DNA of 64,000 bases. Source: Chromatiales bacterium (lineage in GTDB: Bacteria; Pseudomonadota; Gammaproteobacteria; Chromatiales; Chromatiaceae). The stretch spans positions 1-64,000 of the forward strand of contig JANQLO010000011.1 in NCBI GenBank assembly GCA_028280505.1, given 5' to 3'. Of this stretch, positions 26,848 through 35,140 are shown in pieces. Under the pieces are notes generated by a model. It saw only the letters and a program-made list of their open reading frames with translations, searched no databases and had not been told where the DNA came from. The first letter of the stretch is position 1; each line of letters opens with the position of its first letter. The position numbers and the translations under genes are program-made.

Positions 26848-28136
26848 ATCCCGGATCGAGCTGGATACAAGAGTTCTGGCGAATAGCCCTTCTTGTCGCG
26901 GTCGCCTGGGTCGCGGGCTCGGTTTTCGACCAGGTGGTTTTGTTCCTGCTGCTCGCGCTGCTGGCGTATACCTTCCGCAATCTGTTCAACCTGCAGCGCT
27001 TGGCAAATTGGCTGGGCGATCCGAACACCGAAGAGATTCCCATTCGATTCGGTGTCTGGGGCGATATCTACTCCCGCATTGCGCGGGTTGCTCGGCGCCA
27101 GGCTCAACGCGAAAAGCGTCTCTCCGCTCTTCTTCAAGAGTACACGTCGTCGACCTCGGCGTTGCCCGACGCGGCGGTCGCATTGGATGCCGAAGGACGG
27201 ATTCGCTGGTTCAACGATGCGGCCAGCCGACTGTTGGGTTTTCAGGCGGCGAAGGACATTGGCCAACCCTTGCTGAATTTGTTGCGTGCACCGGAAATGG
27301 TGTCCTTTTTCCATAAACGAGACCATGGCGCCAGTCTGCAGATTACCGCGCCGGGCAATGCACAACGGCAGCTCGAGGTCCGCACGACGCCCTACGGTGA
27401 AGGTCAGACCCTTTTTCTGGCCCAGGATATTACCGAGCGCCTGCAACATGAGCGTATGCGCAAAGACTTCGTCGCCAATGTGTCACACGAACTGCGTACG
27501 CCGCTTACGGTTATCAGCGGTTTTGTCGAAAACTTGCAGGCGGACGAGCAAACGGATCCACGCTTGATGCGTCCATTGGAGCTCATGTCGCAGCAGGCGG
27601 AGCGGATGCGGCGTATCGTCGAAGATCTGTTATTGCTCGCGCGTCTTGAAAGTGAATCCACCCCGAGTCAATCGACGGAGGTCAACGTCAAGCACCTGCT
27701 TGAAACTATTGCCGACGAAGGTCGGGCGTTACGCGATAACAGTCCCGTCATCGAGTGTGAAATAGAATCCGAACGCAAACTTCTGGGTGACGAAACGCAG
27801 CTACGCAGCGCGGTAACCAATCTGATGGTCAATGCGGTGAATCATACCCCGGTCGAGGGTCGGGTTACGTTGTCTTGGCAGGACGATGGCGAAGAGAGCC
27901 GGTTGACGGTAACCGATACCGGCGAGGGGATCGCGACGGAGCATTTGCCCCGTTTGACCGAGCGTTTCTACCGGGTAGACACCGGGCGCTCGCGGGAACT
28001 TGGGGGTACGGGGCTCGGTCTAGCCATTGTGAAGCATATTCTCAGTCGCCATGACGCAAACTTGCAGATAGAGAGTCGCTTGGGTAGCGGTAGCCGGTTT
28101 CTGTGCGTTTTTCCCGCATCGCGTCTGGCTGCCTGA
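26844..28136 (+). CDS. phoR: Phosphate sensor kinase PhoR
   Basis: The 430-aa histidine kinase has two close N-terminal hydrophobic segments (about 12-45), the PhoR-type linker with a PAS domain (about 100-195), HisKA with His215 in NVSHELRTPLTVISGF, and an HATPase with N, G1 and G2 boxes (NLMVNAVNHTP, DTGEGI, GGTGLGLAIVKHI). It lacks a large periplasmic sensor domain, as expected for PhoR, which reads phosphate status through PhoU and the Pst transporter. The pst genes are not in this window. Confidence 0.95.
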   Translation: MNPGSSWIQEFWRIALLVAVAWVAGSVFDQVVLFLLLALLAYTFRNLFNLQRLANWLGDPNTEEIPIRFGVWGDIYSRIARVARRQAQREKRLSALLQEYTSSTSALPDAAVALDAEGRIRWFNDAASRLLGFQAAKDIGQPLLNLLRAPEMVSFFHKRDHGASLQITAPGNAQRQLEVRTTPYGEGQTLFLAQDITERLQHERMRKDFVANVSHELRTPLTVISGFVENLQADEQTDPRLMRPLELMSQQAERMRRIVEDLLLLARLESESTPSQSTEVNVKHLLETIADEGRALRDNSPVIECEIESERKLLGDETQLRSAVTNLMVNAVNHTPVEGRVTLSWQDDGEESRLTVTDTGEGIATEHLPRLTERFYRVDTGRSRELGGTGLGLAIVKHILSRHDANLQIESRLGSGSRFLCVFPASRLAA

Positions 28137-28213
28137 TACACTTTTGGCAAAGACAGTCCGGGCACCAAGCATGCTGGACGCTCATGCCACGCTTCGTGGA
28201 TTTAGAGGAAACG

Positions 28214-28927
28214 ATGGATACATCTGATATCAAGCACCATTACTCTCAACAGTTCAATGCCGATTTGGAGGCGATTCGCACCGAGGTCCTCGCAATGGGC
28301 GGCCTGGTGGAGAAACAGTTGAATATGGCGATTCAGGCGCTCAGCAAAGGGCAGTCGGAGCCCGCTGAGAGTGTTGTTTCGAGTGATTACAAGGTCAATG
28401 CCTTCGACGTGACGATCGACGAGCGTTGTACAAACATACTCGCGTTACGTCAGCCGACCGCCAGTGATCTGCGATTGGTACTCACGGTCATCAAGACCAC
28501 GGCCGATTTGGAGCGTATTGGCGACGAGGCGAAGAGGGTCGCGCGTATGGCCATTCGCGCGGCCAGTGGCGATCATGGCCGTAATCTGTTCAGTCAGATC
28601 GCGCACCTGGGTACCCAGGTCCAGCAAATGTTGCATCAGGTGTTGGATGCCTTCGCACGTATGGATATCGATGATGCGATCGAGGTTGCGCATGAAGACG
28701 TGAAGATCGACCGGGAATACGAAAACATCATGCGACAAAGCATGACCTATATGATGGAAGATCCACGCTCGATTCCGAACGTGTTGGATTTGATCTGGTC
28801 GGCGCGGGCGCTCGAACGTATCGGTGATCGTTGTTGCAATATCTCCGAGTACATCATCTATTTTGTTCGCGGCAAGGATGTTCGTCACGTCGGGCTCGAT
28901 CAAATGAAGAAAGAACTCAGCGAGTAG
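28214..28927 (+). CDS. phoU: Phosphate transport regulator PhoU
   Basis: The 237-aa protein is made of two three-helix PhoU repeats (HHYSQQFNADLEAIRTEVLAMG ... RQPTASDLRLVLTVIKTTADLERIGDEAKR, and the second copy with LDLIWSARALERIGDRCCNISEYIIY). The E/DxxxD-type metal motifs in both repeats are intact. AGAGGA before the ATG at 28214 selects this start over a longer frame that overlaps phoR. Finding phoU directly after phoBR without pstSCAB is a common variation. Confidence 0.95.
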   Translation: MDTSDIKHHYSQQFNADLEAIRTEVLAMGGLVEKQLNMAIQALSKGQSEPAESVVSSDYKVNAFDVTIDERCTNILALRQPTASDLRLVLTVIKTTADLERIGDEAKRVARMAIRAASGDHGRNLFSQIAHLGTQVQQMLHQVLDAFARMDIDDAIEVAHEDVKIDREYENIMRQSMTYMMEDPRSIPNVLDLIWSARALERIGDRCCNISEYIIYFVRGKDVRHVGLDQMKKELSE

Positions 28928-29020
28928 GCTTCGGCGATGCTGATCTCGATGCATCGTTTTGCCTAGTCGCGCCGTCTAGACGAGACGCGGCGGCATCACG
29001 ATGCATTCGTATGTGAAACG

Positions 29021-29959
29021 ATGATTGCGAAGTTGGCCTCGGCGGTGATGGCGCGCCGTTCTCACCATACGTTGATTTTCCACCGGGTTTTGTCCGAGGT
29101 GGATCCGATGTCGCCTGACGAACCGACGGCTTCGTGGTTTCACGATCTGTTAGTGCGATTGAAATCCAGGTTCGAGATCATCCCGCTCGGCGACGCAATC
29201 CAACGAGCAGCCAACGGGGACTTGAAAGGGCGTACGCTGAGCATCACCTTCGACGACGGTTACGCCGATAACTGCACGGTCGCGCTACCTGTGCTGGAGC
29301 AGCTCGAACTGCCCGCGACTTTCTTCGTCGCCAGCGCCTTTATCGACGGTGGTCGGATGTGGAACGATTCCATCATTGAAACCTATCGTCGACTGGCGCC
29401 GGGACCGCATCGGGTCGCTTTGGAAAAAGTAGAGACCATCGAGGTCGACGACTGGTCGTCCAGACGCGCCGCTGCCTCGGCCGCTATCGCAGCCTGGAAG
29501 CACTTGCATCCTGATGAACGCCAAGCCAGGGTCGATGAATTGGCCTTGCAGGTCGATGGATTGCCGAACGATCTTATGATGACCGGTGTCCAACTGCGGC
29601 GCATGGCCGAATCGCCTTATGCGGAGATTGGTGGGCATACGCGTAATCATCCGATATTGGCAAGTTTGCCGGTCGAGCAGGCAGGTGTGGAAATCGAGGG
29701 TGGTAAGGTCGATCTGGAAGCCTTCATCGGTCGTCCCCTGCGCTTGTTTGCCTATCCCAACGGCAAACTCGGTCGCGACTATCGTCCGGAACATGCCGAG
29801 TTAGTGCGTGAGGCCGGATTCGACGCGGCAGTCGCGACAGATTGGGGGACTTTGGATAACTCGACCGATCTCTATTCGATTCCGCGTTTTACGCCTTGGC
29901 ATCGAAACTACAATCGCTTCTTTATCGATCTTGCGCGTTGTCACTACGGCATGATCTAG
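29021..29959 (+). CDS. NodB-type polysaccharide deacetylase
   Basis: The 312-aa protein has the NodB homology motif 1 LSITFDDGYADN (metal-binding Asp-Asp) and GGHTRNHPILASLP as the His-x-x-x-His metal site. It lacks an obvious signal peptide, which fits the cytoplasmic deacetylases found in exosortase/exopolysaccharide loci. It would remove N-acetyl groups from a sugar intermediate. It ends 11 bp from the convergent amidotransferase gene. The substrate is unknown. Confidence 0.88.
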   Translation: MIAKLASAVMARRSHHTLIFHRVLSEVDPMSPDEPTASWFHDLLVRLKSRFEIIPLGDAIQRAANGDLKGRTLSITFDDGYADNCTVALPVLEQLELPATFFVASAFIDGGRMWNDSIIETYRRLAPGPHRVALEKVETIEVDDWSSRRAAASAAIAAWKHLHPDERQARVDELALQVDGLPNDLMMTGVQLRRMAESPYAEIGGHTRNHPILASLPVEQAGVEIEGGKVDLEAFIGRPLRLFAYPNGKLGRDYRPEHAELVREAGFDAAVATDWGTLDNSTDLYSIPRFTPWHRNYNRFFIDLARCHYGMI

Positions 29960-29970
29960 CCGAACCTCCG

Positions 29971-31803
29971 TCAGGGTTCGTAACCCTGCGCAGTCAACCA
30001 TAATTCCAACATCATCAATACCCAGATGAATTCACCGTAGTAACCGGAATGCTGACCAAGATGCAGCTTTGACAACTGGTCAATAAAAGCGGGCTTAACA
30101 TAGCGGCGACGTTTCATTCGCGACAGGTTATCGGCCGCCAACTCCTGCAGTCCCGGATGTTCGCTCATCCAGACGCCGAAAGGGAGACCGAATCCATGTT
30201 TGGGCTTGTTGATAATCTGTTCCGGCAAGAGATCCTTGACGGCGCGCTTGTAGAAGTCCCGCAGTTTGTTGCGGCGCATTTTTCGACCCGATGAAACCCG
30301 TGTCGAAAACTCGACCAAGCGATCGTCGAGCATGGGATACTCGACGTCGATACCGGCCAACTGGCACATGCGGTTGACCTTTCTCAGGTCATTGTCGGTC
30401 AAGGTGTGGTGCCAATCCAGATACAGCATGCGATTCAAGCGTGATGCCGATTGGGGTAGTTCATAGATCGCGCGTTCCAGTTGAGCCGGTTGTTCCGGGT
30501 CGGTGGTCTGCCACAAATCGTCGTTGAAAATCTCGCGGTGTCGGAATCGGTTCAGGAAATTGTATGCATGCAGGCGATCCGGTAGCGGAACGTTCGCCTG
30601 GCGGATGTAACTTCGCGCTTTGTCGATTCTAGGTACGGCATTGACTATCGGAGCGTTCACCACAGGTTCCAACAGATAACGACGCGACCACTCGGGCAAC
30701 CAGCCGTAACGTTCGAACACGGTTTGTTTGGCGTACCGCTCGTTACCTGCGAACAGCTCGTCACCACCATCGCCGGCAAGCAATCGCTCACGGCCGTCCG
30801 CCAAGGCGAAACGGGCGCAGAAGTAGGCGGGCAGGGCGGATGAATTACCGAAAGGTTCATCGTAAGCGGCCGCAATTTCCGGCAAGGCCGAGAGCACATC
30901 TTCCGGTGTTACATAGTAGGTGTTGAAATGGGTGCCGAAGCGTTCGCTCGCCATTCTGGCGTACTCGATTTCGTCGTAGCCTTCTGCGTTGAAACCGATC
31001 GAGTAAGTTTCCGGGTTAGCGCGGTGCTTGGCCAACAACCCGGCCACGGTCGAGCTGTCGAGCCCACCGCTGAGAAAGGCACCGACATCTGCGCCTTCGG
31101 CCAGGCGGGCAACCGAACTGCTGAGCAATCCCAGCATTTCTTCTCCCGCGTCTGCCAACGAGGTATCGGCATATTCGTCGAACGACGGTTGCCAATAACG
31201 CACCGGCTTCCACGCGTCACCTTCGAAAATCAGTGCATGGGCCGCCATCAGCTTGTTGATACCGCTGAAGATGGTGTTTGGCCCTGGCACCATATGAAAG
31301 TACAGGTAGTTGAATATCCCTTGGTCCGATAATTCGGGTCGATGGCCTAGCAGATGCGTCACCGCGGTTGCAGTCGGACCGAAAACCAAGCGGCGTTTGT
31401 CATCGCGGGCCCAGTACACGGGCATTTGCCCGAAACGATCACAGGCGATCAGCCCCCGTTTGTTGGCTTTGTCCCAGACGAAACAGGCAAAGCGCCCGCC
31501 GATGGCATCTAACAGCCCCGTGCCAAGTTGCCGGTAAGCATGCAACAAGGCGGCTGCCGGCCCTTTTTTCAGTTGGATATCGGCGTATTCGACATGCAAC
31601 CAGTCGAGGTTGCCGCTCAATCCGCAATGCACGCCGCCATCCGACAGCAAAGTGCCTCCAACTACGGCGGCATTGATGGCTGGCTCATGCAGCAAGCCCG
31701 GCTTCTCACCGGCTCCGAGGTGTTCGAGGGCCTTGATCAACAGGGATTCATCGGAATCGGATGCCGGTATACCGACGCGGCCTGCAATGCCAGGAATGAC
31801 CAA
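29971..31803 (-). CDS. Asparagine-synthetase-like amidotransferase lacking the N-terminal Cys
   Basis: The 610-aa protein has an N-terminal Ntn-glutaminase-like domain (about 1-190, DRFGQMPVYW) and a C-terminal PP-loop synthetase domain with SGGLDSS at 245-251 and GDGGDELFAGNERY. It resembles the AsnB-like amidotransferases of exosortase-A/EPS loci. The usual MCGI N-terminus, whose Cys attacks glutamine, is replaced: the TTG start at 31803 (GGGAG upstream) gives MVIPGIAGRV, with no Cys. The upstream open frame to 32193 is antisense to the acyl carrier gene and has no such Cys either. It may use free ammonia or have lost amidotransfer. Only 151 bp separates it from the divergent ACP gene. Confidence 0.85.
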   Translation of the reverse strand: MVIPGIAGRVGIPASDSDESLLIKALEHLGAGEKPGLLHEPAINAAVVGGTLLSDGGVHCGLSGNLDWLHVEYADIQLKKGPAAALLHAYRQLGTGLLDAIGGRFACFVWDKANKRGLIACDRFGQMPVYWARDDKRRLVFGPTATAVTHLLGHRPELSDQGIFNYLYFHMVPGPNTIFSGINKLMAAHALIFEGDAWKPVRYWQPSFDEYADTSLADAGEEMLGLLSSSVARLAEGADVGAFLSGGLDSSTVAGLLAKHRANPETYSIGFNAEGYDEIEYARMASERFGTHFNTYYVTPEDVLSALPEIAAAYDEPFGNSSALPAYFCARFALADGRERLLAGDGGDELFAGNERYAKQTVFERYGWLPEWSRRYLLEPVVNAPIVNAVPRIDKARSYIRQANVPLPDRLHAYNFLNRFRHREIFNDDLWQTTDPEQPAQLERAIYELPQSASRLNRMLYLDWHHTLTDNDLRKVNRMCQLAGIDVEYPMLDDRLVEFSTRVSSGRKMRRNKLRDFYKRAVKDLLPEQIINKPKHGFGLPFGVWMSEHPGLQELAADNLSRMKRRRYVKPAFIDQLSKLHLGQHSGYYGEFIWVLMMLELWLTAQGYEP

Positions 31804-31908
31804 CTGGAAACTCCCAAGAGATGGAAAGTGCCGTATTGTAGCTGGAGTCGGTCCGGCGGCGTGATTTGATGTGTGATTATCTGGGTGATCTTCCGTTGTT
31901 GTCCGGTT

Positions 31909-31917
31909 TGATATACT
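31909..31917 (+). promoter_or_regulatory. Extended -10 promoter element before the ACP gene
   Basis: TGATATACT contains the extended -10 dinucleotide TG one base before TATACT (5 of 6 to TATAAT). It lies 37 bp before the chosen ACP start in the 151-bp divergent region. No good -35 is seen, as is common with extended -10 promoters. It would serve the ACP-hydrolase-hydrolase operon. Confidence 0.4.
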
Positions 31918-31954
31918 GCGCCCGCATTTCAATATGGTTTGGAAACAGTTGCGG

Positions 31955-32200
31955 ATGACAACCTTTGAACAAGTAAGACAAATAGTCGGTGATGTATTGC
32001 AGCTCGGCGACAGAACACCGGGTCTAACACCCGAAACCCCCCTTCTGGGTAACATACCGGAATTCGATTCCATGGCCGTAGTCAGTGTCATTACCGCATT
32101 GGAAGACCAGCTTGGCATTTTTGTTGAAGACGACGACATCACCGGGGACACTTTCGAGACCTTGGGTAGCTTGACGGATTTCGTACAAACCAAGATGTAG
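31955..32200 (+). CDS. Acyl carrier protein (exosortase-locus type)
   Basis: The 81-aa carrier protein has the phosphopantetheine attachment serine at 39 in IPEFDSMAVVSVI, one residue pattern away from the DSL of fatty-acid ACP. It has the acidic helix II of carrier proteins. The ATG at 31955 gives the usual length; an ATG seven codons earlier is possible. It leads a plus-strand unit with two hydrolases (gaps 11 and 2 bp). A phosphopantetheinyl transferase that could activate it is encoded 7.2 kb away (39.4 kb). Confidence 0.9.
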   Translation: MTTFEQVRQIVGDVLQLGDRTPGLTPETPLLGNIPEFDSMAVVSVITALEDQLGIFVEDDDITGDTFETLGSLTDFVQTKM

Positions 32201-32211
32201 CGTCGGTTGAC

Positions 32212-33018
32212 GTGGAACGTGTCGTTCGCTTCATCAACGGGAAGGCCGGCAGGATTTTATGCTCCGGCTTCCTAACCCGACATTCCAAGAAAGGGGACAA
32301 GCTGTTTCTGATTGCGCCTCCTTTCGCCGAGGAAATGAACAAATCCCGCTATGTGCTTTCACGGTTGATATCGGCCCTGGCCGGTGCAGGCCACAGTGCC
32401 TTGCTGTTGGATTTCTACGGCACCGGCGATAGCGAAGGCGACTTCGAGGATGCGACACTCGATATCTGGCACGCCGATTTGGATGCCGTGGCCGATCAGT
32501 TCAAAGACGGATTTGAACTCGGCCTCATTGGGTTGCGTAGCGGCGCTTTGATCGCCGCACATGTCGCGCAACAGGGCGGCTTCGACTCTTTGATGCTATT
32601 GCAGCCCACGGCAGAGGGTCGGCAGCAGCTTGCGCAAATGTTGCGTCTGCGTGTTGCGGCAGCGATGTTCGGCGACGGACAGACCGAAACGGTTTCCGAT
32701 TTACGTGCTTTGTTGGCGAGCGGCCAATCGGTCGAGATCGCCGGTTACAATTTGTCGAGCCGATTGGCGGCAGACCTGGATACCTTGTCTTTAGGTGCAA
32801 TGAGGCCAAAAACCTTATCGCCGGTGAATTGGATAGAGGTGGTGACCCAGGCCGAACGCGGATTGACACCGGTGAGCCGCAAGGTCATTGCCGCGTGGAA
32901 CGACGCAAAAATCGATGTCAGAGATGCGGTTGTCGAATGTGATCAGTTTTGGGCAACCCAAGAGATCGCTGTTTGTCCGGAATTAGCGCAAACGGCGGTG
33001 GCGATGGTGTCGAGCTGA
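32212..33018 (+). CDS. Alpha/beta hydrolase of the exosortase-A-associated hydrolase 2 type
   Basis: The 268-aa product has a serine-hydrolase fold: strand DKLFLIAPPFAEEMNKSR, the LLLDFYGTGDSEGDF motif shared by exosortase-associated hydrolases, and a nucleophile elbow GLRSGALIA. GTG start after an 11-bp gap from the ACP gene. It is probably a thioesterase-like or acyl-transfer enzyme acting on the carrier-bound product; that role is inferred from neighbours. I recognise the family from the FYGTGDSEGDF block and the gene order. Confidence 0.78.
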   Translation: MERVVRFINGKAGRILCSGFLTRHSKKGDKLFLIAPPFAEEMNKSRYVLSRLISALAGAGHSALLLDFYGTGDSEGDFEDATLDIWHADLDAVADQFKDGFELGLIGLRSGALIAAHVAQQGGFDSLMLLQPTAEGRQQLAQMLRLRVAAAMFGDGQTETVSDLRALLASGQSVEIAGYNLSSRLAADLDTLSLGAMRPKTLSPVNWIEVVTQAERGLTPVSRKVIAAWNDAKIDVRDAVVECDQFWATQEIAVCPELAQTAVAMVSS

Positions 33019-33020
33019 GT

Positions 33021-33902
33021 ATGTCTACGATGACCGAACAGCCTGTCATTTTCAATTGCGCCAATGCCGATCTCGTCGGCATTCTGCATAGGCCCGATGA
33101 GATCGAAAGCGATGTCGGACTGTTGATCGTTGTAGGCGGCCCGCAGTATCGCGTCGGAAGTCACCGGCAGTTTGTTCTCCTGGCCCGCCAACTCGCATCC
33201 GAAGGCATACCCGTTTTTCGCTTTGACTATCGTGGTATGGGTGACAGCGACGGTGAACGCCGGTCTTTCGAGGACATTGACGATGACATTGCCGTAGCAA
33301 TCGAGACCTTTCTGCACCAATGTCCAGCGTTGAACGGCATCGCACTTTGGGGGCTTTGTGACGCGGCGACAGCCAATGCCTTTTATGTCCACAATACGAA
33401 ACATTCCATCGTTGTCGGACAGGTCGCGCTGAATCCCTGGGTGTTTACCGCCGAAGGAAATGCCGAGACCTATCTTAAGCATTATTACGGGCAGCGTTTC
33501 TTGAGTTGGGCGTTCTGGCGCAAGGTGTTGACGTTAAAGTTTGATCTCCTGGGGTCGGCCAAGAGCTTTCTCGGCAAGGTCCGAAGTGCCTCGGGTAAGA
33601 GAAACAAGTCGCACTCGACATCTCATCGATCATTACCGCAACGATTGTGTGACGCGCAGCTTTCGTTCTCGGGCCCGACTTTGATCATACTCAGCGGACA
33701 AGACCTTACCGCAAAGGAATATGTGCATCGGGTCGGTGAAACGACGGCCTGGCGCGAATGGCAGCAATCCGATTCTGTCGAAGTGCGGACTCTAGAGGCC
33801 GCGGATCACACGTTTTCGCGCGCGGTCTGGCGTGACCGGGTGGCGGCCTGGACACGTGACTGGTTGTTGGCGCTGCCGGACTCGCGAGTGGAAAAACACT
33901 AG
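33021..33902 (+). CDS. Alpha/beta hydrolase of the exosortase-A-associated hydrolase 1 type
   Basis: The 293-aa product has VGGPQYRVGSHRQFVLLARQL, the RFDYRGMGDSDGERRSFE motif and an elbow LWGLCDAATAN in which the nucleophile position is Cys rather than Ser. The catalytic His is likely in LEAADHTFSR. These blocks fit the hydrolase 1 group linked to exosortase A. The ATG at 33021 is 2 bp after the preceding stop, so the ACP and both hydrolases form one operon. It ends 5 bp from the convergent decarboxylase. Confidence 0.8.
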   Translation: MSTMTEQPVIFNCANADLVGILHRPDEIESDVGLLIVVGGPQYRVGSHRQFVLLARQLASEGIPVFRFDYRGMGDSDGERRSFEDIDDDIAVAIETFLHQCPALNGIALWGLCDAATANAFYVHNTKHSIVVGQVALNPWVFTAEGNAETYLKHYYGQRFLSWAFWRKVLTLKFDLLGSAKSFLGKVRSASGKRNKSHSTSHRSLPQRLCDAQLSFSGPTLIILSGQDLTAKEYVHRVGETTAWREWQQSDSVEVRTLEAADHTFSRAVWRDRVAAWTRDWLLALPDSRVEKH

Positions 33903-33907
33903 AGGCG

Positions 33908-35140
33908 TTATACCAATACCTGTACCGGGGGCGGGTGGCCCAGAAACAGGTGGGGACTTGCGGTATAGCCATAGGCGCCGGATTGCAATACGACCACCAG
34001 GTCGCCCACGTCTGCGGCACCCAAATCCATTTTGTCTCCAAGAATGTCCAGGGGCGTACAAAGCGGGCCGACCACGCTCGCTGTTTCGCGCGGTGCCGCG
34101 CTGACCTTGTTGGCGATAAGAACGGGGTAATTCTTACGGATGACCTGACCGAAATTGCCGGATGCTGCGAGGTGGTGATGCAAGCCGCCATCGGTCACCA
34201 AGTAGGTCGTACCGCGCGAGACTTTCTTGTCCAGGATTCGGCACACGTAGACGCCGGCCTCGGCGACCAGATAACGCCCGAGTTCGATCACGATCTCGAT
34301 GTTGCCGAGACGTGATTCACATTCGGTGAGACGCTGTTGCAGATTGTCCGACACCGAAGTCAGGTCGAGGCGGTTTTCACCCGGAAAATAGGGCACGCCG
34401 AATCCGCCACCGATGTTCAGGGTCTCCATTTTTTCCGGTGCGTCTTCGGCCAGGCGGTAAGCCAGTTCGAAGGTTGCGGTTTGTGCCTCGATCAGACTGT
34501 CCGGACGGAGATTCTGCGAACCGCTGAAGATGTGCAAACCTCGGAAATGTCCATCGGATTCGCCGATGCGCTTGAGTACCTGCGGTACACGCTCGGCATC
34601 GATACCGAAGGGTTTCGGGCCTCCGCTCATCTTCATGCCCGAGGACTTAAGCTCGAAATCGGGATTGACGCGTACCGCCAGATTGGGAACGATGCCCAAG
34701 GCGTCACCGATGAGTAGGGCCCGTTCGAGCTCGTTTTCGGATTCGAGATTCAGCGTGATACCGGCTGAAATAGCAGCAGCCAGCTCATTATCGTGCTTGC
34801 CCGGACCGGCGAAGCTGATATCCGCGGGTCCGGTGCCGCTATCCAACGCAATCTGCATCTCGCCGGCAGAAGCGACATCGAGACCGTCGACCAGGCTTGC
34901 CATGTGGTCGACCACCGCCGGCATCGGATTGGCTTTCATGGCGTAATGCAGGGAAACGCCGTCAGGTAGCACTTCTCGCAGCTCACCGACACGGCGCGCC
35001 ATCGCCTCCCGGTCATAGGCAAAGAAGGGCGTACGTCCGACACGTGATGCCAGTTGAGTCAACTTCATGCCGCCGACGATCAATTCATCATCGATAACCG
35101 GAAACTGCATCAGTGGGGCGTGTATTGGTTTTTCAGCCAT
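33908..35140 (-). CDS. PLP-dependent decarboxylase, exosortase-A-associated type
   Basis: The 410-aa enzyme has the alanine-racemase/ornithine-decarboxylase fold (fold type III). The PLP lysine is Lys69 in LHYAMKANPMP, the phosphate-binding loop is in LNIGGGFGVPYFPGEN, and the C-terminal domain has the active-site Cys in GPLCTPLDILGD. Such enzymes decarboxylate diaminopimelate, ornithine or an amino acid tethered to a carrier. The ATG at 35140 overlaps the stop of the ligase gene by 8 bp, showing coupling; the longer open frame to 35428 lies inside the ligase gene. The pairing with an AMP-ligase, ACP and two hydrolases is the exosortase-A accessory set. Confidence 0.88.
   Translation of the reverse strand: MAEKPIHAPLMQFPVIDDELIVGGMKLTQLASRVGRTPFFAYDREAMARRVGELREVLPDGVSLHYAMKANPMPAVVDHMASLVDGLDVASAGEMQIALDSGTGPADISFAGPGKHDNELAAAISAGITLNLESENELERALLIGDALGIVPNLAVRVNPDFELKSSGMKMSGGPKPFGIDAERVPQVLKRIGESDGHFRGLHIFSGSQNLRPDSLIEAQTATFELAYRLAEDAPEKMETLNIGGGFGVPYFPGENRLDLTSVSDNLQQRLTECESRLGNIEIVIELGRYLVAEAGVYVCRILDKKVSRGTTYLVTDGGLHHHLAASGNFGQVIRKNYPVLIANKVSAAPRETASVVGPLCTPLDILGDKMDLGAADVGDLVVVLQSGAYGYTASPHLFLGHPPPVQVLV

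Noticed and set aside
31804-32193. N-terminal extension of the amidotransferase frame
   Set aside because: The extension is antisense to the acyl carrier gene, its sequence is low-complexity Ser/Lys-rich and unlike any glutaminase domain, and a better start with a ribosome-binding site exists at 31803.
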